Assembly: GCA_021793335.1 (NCBI GenBank)
Contig: JAJYSW010000019.1
Coordinates: 1-24,701, forward strand
Direction of reading: 5' to 3'
Source of the DNA: Actinomycetes bacterium
GTDB taxonomy: Bacteria > Actinomycetota > Actinomycetes > Mycobacteriales > Micromonosporaceae
Length of the DNA: 24,701 bases
Under the pieces are notes generated by a model. That model had not been told where the DNA came from. It did no database searches and saw nothing but the letters and a program-made list of their open reading frames with translations. Numbering within the stretch: position 1 is the stretch's first letter; each line of letters opens with the position of its first letter. Made by a program: the position numbers and the translations under genes. This document shows, piece by piece, positions 21,465 to 24,701 of this stretch.

Positions 21465-22201
21465 TCAAAGTGGGTGTGCTGGGTGCGCGTGGCCGGATGG
21501 GCACGGCCGTCTGCGAGGCCGTCGCCGAGGCCGACGACCTGGAACTGGCCGTGGCCATCGACCACGACGAGTCGCTCGACGGGCTGGTCGAGGCCGGGGT
21601 GGACGTCGTCGTCGATTTCACGCTGCCGGACGTGGTCATGGACAACCTCGCCTGGTGCTTCGACCGGGGGCTGCACACCGTCGTGGGCACCTCCGGGTTC
21701 AACGCGGCCCGGCTCGACCGGGTCCGCGAGATGCTCGGTGAATCGCCTGAGGTCGGCTGCCTGATCGCTCCGAACTTCGGCATCGGGGCGGTGCTGATGA
21801 TGCAGTTCGCCGCGAAGGCCGCCCGGCACTTCGACTCCGCGGAGATCATCGAGACGCACCACCCGCGCAAGGTCGATGCGCCTTCGGGCACGGCCGTGCA
21901 CACCGCGCGCCTGATCGCCGCGGCCAGGGCCGAGGCCGACTGCCCCGAGATGCCGGATGCGACCGCCGAGGACGCCACCGGCGCCCGCGGCGGTGAGATC
22001 GACGGCGTCCACATCCACGCCGTCCGCTCGGCCGGTTACGTGGCGAGCCAGGAGGTCCGCTTCGGCGGGCCCGGCGAGCGCTTCACGATCGGCCACGACT
22101 CGCTCGACCGGGCCTCGTTCATGCCCGGTGTCCTCCTCGCCGTCCGCGAGGTCGCGGCCCGCCCGGGGCTGACGGTCGGCATCGACGACCTTCTGGAGTA
22201 A
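21461..22201 (+). CDS. dapB: 4-hydroxy-tetrahydrodipicolinate reductase
   Basis: 246 residues, normal length. The N-terminal dinucleotide fold has GARGRMG at 8-14 and VVVDFT at 49-54 followed by VVGTSGF at 74-80. The catalytic/substrate segment ETHHPRKVDAPSGTA (131-145) contains the His133-His134 pair, Lys137 and the DAPSGTA loop. It reduces the dehydrated product of DapA with NAD(P)H in the lysine/diaminopimelate route, supplying cell-wall diaminopimelate. The ATG at 21461 overlaps the peptidase stop (ATGA), giving coupled translation. This M16-dapB order after pnp is widespread in actinobacteria. A short CCGCAG/CTGCGG stem and GC-rich repeats in the 80-bp gap behind it may terminate both this and the convergent gene. 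Confidence 0.97.
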   Translation: MIKVGVLGARGRMGTAVCEAVAEADDLELAVAIDHDESLDGLVEAGVDVVVDFTLPDVVMDNLAWCFDRGLHTVVGTSGFNAARLDRVREMLGESPEVGCLIAPNFGIGAVLMMQFAAKAARHFDSAEIIETHHPRKVDAPSGTAVHTARLIAAARAEADCPEMPDATAEDATGARGGEIDGVHIHAVRSAGYVASQEVRFGGPGERFTIGHDSLDRASFMPGVLLAVREVAARPGLTVGIDDLLE

Positions 22202-22281
22202 GCCCGCAGGGCGCCGCACCACCGCAGGTCATGGCGCTGCGGCCGTAGCCGGGAGCGGGCTCGGCCGGAGGGCCGCCTGCA

Positions 22282-23148
22282 TCATTCCGCGGTCTCGGGG
22301 GCCTCCGGCTCGGCGGGGACCTGCTCGTCGTGAGCCCGGCCTTCTTCCGCCTCGCCTCGGCCGTCGTCGAGGCCCGTCGGCTCCTCGGTGGGCGCTTCGG
22401 TGGGCGTTTCGCGGCTCGGCGTCTCGGCCGGGTCCTCTTCCCGGGGTTCCTCTGCGGCAGGGCCCGAGGTCGTTTCGTCGGGGGCGTCGCTCGGCGCCGG
22501 TTCGGTGCCGTGTTCGTCCGGTTCGGTGCCCTCCTCGGTGTCCTGGTCCTCGACGATCGTGGTGGTCTCAGGTGCGGGCTGCTGGATGAACCGGCCCGGG
22601 TCGCCGGTGACGCCGCCGAGGAGGAGCAGGACGCCCATCGTCAGCCCGAACACCAGGACGCTGGAGATCACGATCGCCGTCAGCGTCCGCTTGCGCGAAG
22701 TCGACTTCGCGCGGTATTCGGTCGCCCCTTCGCCGCCGGGACCGATCGGCTCGGCCTGATCCAGGGGACGCGTGGCACCTTCACCGGCCGTGAGCGGGAC
22801 CGTGGCGGTGGCCGTCACCCGCGTGGGGCTCGGGCCGGTCTCGGCCAGATCGACGGTTCGGGGCTGCCCGGCCCTGGCGGTGAGGGAGCGGGCCTCGATC
22901 TGTGTTTTGATCCGCTCGCCGGTGCTCCGCATGGTCCGCAGGATGAGGACCGCGCCGATGGAGGTGCAGATGCTCAAGGTGGCGGTACCGAGCACGGTGC
23001 CCCACAGGTCGAGTGATTTGACGAGGATCGCGCCGAGCGTCGTCGCCCCGGTCGCCGCCAGGACTTGGCCGATGCTCAGGTCCAGGTCGGAGTTGCGCCG
23101 TTCTTCCTTCGGCGGAGCAGCATCGCCTTTCGCACGGTACTGGGCCAC
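22282..23148 (-). CDS. Three-helix membrane protein with Pro/Glu/Thr-rich tail, unknown function
   Basis: 288 residues. Two hydrophobic helices sit at about 27-45 and 50-71, a charged cytosolic-type stretch of 80 residues follows, then a basic SRKR and a third helix (about 156-180). The last 105 residues are almost entirely Glu, Pro, Thr, Asp and Ala (APETTTIVEDQDTEEG and onwards), probably a disordered extracellular stalk. A YRAK motif occurs twice, at residues 4-7 and 145-148, each at the head of a membrane section. I do not recognise a family. The start is the GTG at 23148 with GGGGGG 7 nt upstream. It sits on the same strand as the LppM-like gene, 117 bp downstream of it. Confidence 0.75.
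   Translation of the reverse strand: MAQYRAKGDAAPPKEERRNSDLDLSIGQVLAATGATTLGAILVKSLDLWGTVLGTATLSICTSIGAVLILRTMRSTGERIKTQIEARSLTARAGQPRTVDLAETGPSPTRVTATATVPLTAGEGATRPLDQAEPIGPGGEGATEYRAKSTSRKRTLTAIVISSVLVFGLTMGVLLLLGGVTGDPGRFIQQPAPETTTIVEDQDTEEGTEPDEHGTEPAPSDAPDETTSGPAAEEPREEDPAETPSRETPTEAPTEEPTGLDDGRGEAEEGRAHDEQVPAEPEAPETAE
22693..22712. repeat. 20-bp perfect palindrome within the three-helix protein gene
   Basis: GCGCGAAGTCGACTTCGCGC reads identically on both strands and is centred on GTCGAC. It lies in the codons for AKSTSRK just before the third membrane helix. Chance expectation for one such site in the window is about 0.1, so on its own this is weak evidence for function. Confidence 0.85.
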
Positions 23149-23265
23149 CGATGTCCCCCCACTGGTGTCGCCGTTCTGCGGTCGTGAAGTCGACTCTCCA
23201 GATTACGGTCCGTACACGTGAAGGCCACTGGTTTGTGCCGTAGGCAACGGGGCGCGTTGGTCACG

Positions 23266-23961
23266 TCAACGCCGGCCCGTCGAGTACCTCCCGAGCCTGG
23301 TCCACTGCCACAGCCACAGCAGCGCCAGGACGATCGCGGAAGCGGCGACGGCGACGCCGAACCAGGCCCAACCGTTGCGCGCCTTGGCCTCGGCATGCAG
23401 CTCGTACTCATCGCCCGGGCTCATCCGCCAGGTCACGGTGCGTCCTTCGAGCTCGCCGTTGTGCGCGGTGACATCGGCCGGGAAGTTGACGCTGATGATG
23501 ACCTCGGCCTCTGCGAGCTCTTCGGCCGGAAGGAACCCGGTGGTCCGGAGGTCCCAGTAGCCGTCGAGGGAATAGTGGCGGTCCTCGTGTTCGATGCGCA
23601 GGAACCCGAACTCGTCGCCGCCGACGTCGGCGAATTCGCTCAGCGGCCGGTCGGTGAAGTCGGCGGTCCGGCCGACGTAGCCCTCTTCGCGGTATTCGCT
23701 GTGGTCGGAGCCGGGGACGCCTTCCAGCAGCGCATCCAGGAAATCGTTCAATTGGGCCTCGTCGACGGTGTTCCCGCCCGCTCTGACCTCGGCGAGGAAC
23801 TCCTCGCTCCAGGCGGCGGTGAAGGCGCCGCCGACCGTGTCATCGGGCCGCACGTCGATCCGCAGATCGAGCCGAAGGCAGCCGGCGGAGGCGAACAGGA
23901 CGGCGAGGGCCGCGCCGGCGGCCAGCACCCGGTGCGCGACCCGTTTCGTGAGACCCAGCAT
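23266..23961 (-). CDS. LppM-like lipoprotein with C-terminal membrane helix
   Basis: 231 residues. A signal peptide (MLGLTKRVAHRVLAAGAALAVLFASAGC) ends at the lipidation candidate Cys28 in ASAGC. CLRLDLRIDVRPDDTVGG immediately after it is the hallmark start of the LppM/DUF3153 domain, which runs to about 190. A single helix (about 199-221, WFGVAVAASAIVLALLWLWQW) and a basic tail TRLGRYSTGRR anchor the C-terminus. Mycobacterial LppM is an envelope lipoprotein implicated in phagosome interactions; the role in other actinobacteria is unknown. The ATG at 23961 has only a weak AGG upstream. The gene is divergent from the DUF2752 gene. Confidence 0.83.
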   Translation of the reverse strand: MLGLTKRVAHRVLAAGAALAVLFASAGCLRLDLRIDVRPDDTVGGAFTAAWSEEFLAEVRAGGNTVDEAQLNDFLDALLEGVPGSDHSEYREEGYVGRTADFTDRPLSEFADVGGDEFGFLRIEHEDRHYSLDGYWDLRTTGFLPAEELAEAEVIISVNFPADVTAHNGELEGRTVTWRMSPGDEYELHAEAKARNGWAWFGVAVAASAIVLALLWLWQWTRLGRYSTGRR

Positions 23962-24076
23962 GTCTTCGAGCCTAAGCGCGCGGACGGGGCGGTCCGGCGG
24001 TTTCGTGCAGATCGCTCACTCTCGGGGCCGCGACGGGCGATGTCGCGCGGCGCTACGCTGTGGGACGGGAGGCATC

Positions 24077-24568
24077 GTGTGCGCAGTCGAGGAAGCGGCC
24101 CCGGAACGCGAGGGGGGACGGCGTCCGAACGCGGTCTCGCGGTGGACGGCGTGTCTGTTCGCTCAGCGCTGGCTCGCGCCGGTGGCGGTCCTCGTCTGTT
24201 TCGCAGCGGTGGCCGGCGGGGTCGCGGTCACGAATCCGACCGATGACGTCGGCCCTTCGACGTGCTTGGTCAAGATGCTCACGGGTTTCGACTGCCCCGG
24301 CTGCGGGGGCACTCGCGCGTTCTACTACCTGTTGACGGCGAACCTGCCCGAGGCCGCCCGGCATCATGCCGTCGCGGTGTTCGCCGCACCGTTCATCGTC
24401 TGGATGTACTTGGCGTGGGCACTGCCCCGCGTGCTGCCGAAAGTGAGGTGGAGGCTGCCGGCGCCCCACCTCACCCCGGGCGTCCTGACGTCGTTCCTGG
24501 TCGTCTGGGGCCTGTTCTTCATCGCCCGCAACCTGCCGTGGGAGCCGTTCACGTACCTCTATGTGTGA
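24077..24568 (+). CDS. DUF2752 membrane protein
   Basis: 163 residues from the GTG at 24077, which has GGGAGG 5-10 nt upstream. After a charged N-terminus come three hydrophobic helices (about 33-51, 97-118, 136-152). Between the first two lies the family signature FDCPGCGGTRAFYYLL with Cys73 and Cys76 in a CPGCGGTR motif, plus Cys63 ahead of it. The family is common in actinobacteria and bacteroidetes and its function is unknown; the Cys pair could bind metal or be redox-active. A TACGCT at 24054-24059 could be the -10 of its promoter. The longer in-frame reading to 23768 overlaps the divergent lipoprotein gene and is rejected. Confidence 0.85.
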   Translation: MCAVEEAAPEREGGRRPNAVSRWTACLFAQRWLAPVAVLVCFAAVAGGVAVTNPTDDVGPSTCLVKMLTGFDCPGCGGTRAFYYLLTANLPEAARHHAVAVFAAPFIVWMYLAWALPRVLPKVRWRLPAPHLTPGVLTSFLVVWGLFFIARNLPWEPFTYLYV

Positions 24569-24592
24569 GCGCGGCGCTCCGGCGAAGCGCGA

Positions 24593-24701
24593 TCACCGGT
24601 AGGCGTTCGCCCGGTGCAGGTAGATATCGCCGGAGACGGAGCGGGCCCGCACTTCGAGGCTGGTGCCGGAGTCGCCGGGAGCCGGCGAGGTATCGCCGGC
24701 G
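24593..24701 (-). CDS. C-terminal end of a DUF4097-like beta-strand repeat protein (partial)
   Basis: Only the last 35 codons and the stop lie in the window; the gene continues beyond the right edge. The minus-strand translation ends SLEVRARSVSGDIYLHRANAYR, matching the beta-helix rung pattern (V-R-S-V-S-G-D-I) of DUF4097 putative adhesin-type domains. Such proteins often sit with envelope-stress or LiaF-like genes. It converges with the DUF2752 gene with 24 bp between stops. Confidence 0.6.
   Translation of the reverse strand, partial: AGDTSPAPGDSGTSLEVRARSVSGDIYLHRANAYR

Noticed and set aside
1..24701. CRISPR array, tRNA/rRNA genes, transposase or phage genes
   Set aside because: No spaced direct repeats, no cloverleaf with acceptor stem, and no transposase, integrase or phage protein was seen on either strand.

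Overview
This is a GC-rich window (roughly 70 % G+C) from the chromosome of an actinobacterium. The evidence is very high GC at third codon positions, frequent GTG starts, a mycothiol-dependent-type (MDMPI) enzyme, DUF1707, DUF2752 and LppM-like proteins, an ABC sugar importer without its own ATPase, and the core block ribF - rpsO - pnp - M16 peptidase - dapB. A Glycomyces- or Stackebrandtia-type organism would fit, but that is a guess. I see no rRNA, tRNA, insertion sequence, integrase or CRISPR array. Nearly everything is recognisable chromosomal housekeeping or sugar metabolism, so I do not claim a new defence or mobile system.

Layout. 1-572: no convincing gene. 573-1766 (+): DHA1-type MFS efflux protein, converging on 1792-2799 (-), a quinone-oxidoreductase-like enzyme, which lies behind 2906-3628 (-), an HxlR-type regulator with an SCP2-like tail. 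3792-5105 (+): beta-carbonic anhydrase, pterin-4a-carbinolamine dehydratase and a small DUF1707 membrane protein. 5148-6401 (-) and 6502-7422 (+): a divergent class I aminotransferase and LysR regulator with an inverted repeat between them. 7434-8708 (-): YibE/F-type membrane protein. 8823-9605 (-): MDMPI family enzyme, divergent from 9732-10316 (+), a thiamine phosphate synthase-like protein.

10318-15343 is a sugar-use locus. A GH1 beta-glucosidase (-) is divergent from a lipoprotein solute-binding protein and two permeases (+) of the AglEFG type. The 331-bp divergent region carries a 14-bp sequence close to the CebR/CelR box of cellulolytic actinomycetes, inside a plausible beta-glucosidase promoter. 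A large hairpin separates the binding-protein gene from the permease genes. A small single-pass membrane protein follows (15657-15911).

16126-22201 (+) is the conserved block: RibF (FMN/FAD synthesis), ribosomal protein S15 with a structured leader, PNPase with a charged RG-rich tail, an M16 zinc peptidase whose start codon abuts the pnp stop, and DapB overlapping the peptidase by 4 bp. 22282-24701 holds poorly characterised envelope proteins: a three-helix protein with a Pro/Glu/Thr-rich tail (-), an LppM-like lipoprotein (-), a DUF2752 protein (+) and the C-terminal end of a DUF4097-like protein (-) cut by the window edge.

Most worth a second look: the CebR-like operator, the alternative pairing in the rpsO leader, the 26-bp perfect palindrome inside ribF, the small ORF with two in-frame starts, and the divergent active-site motifs of the ThiE-like and PCD proteins.
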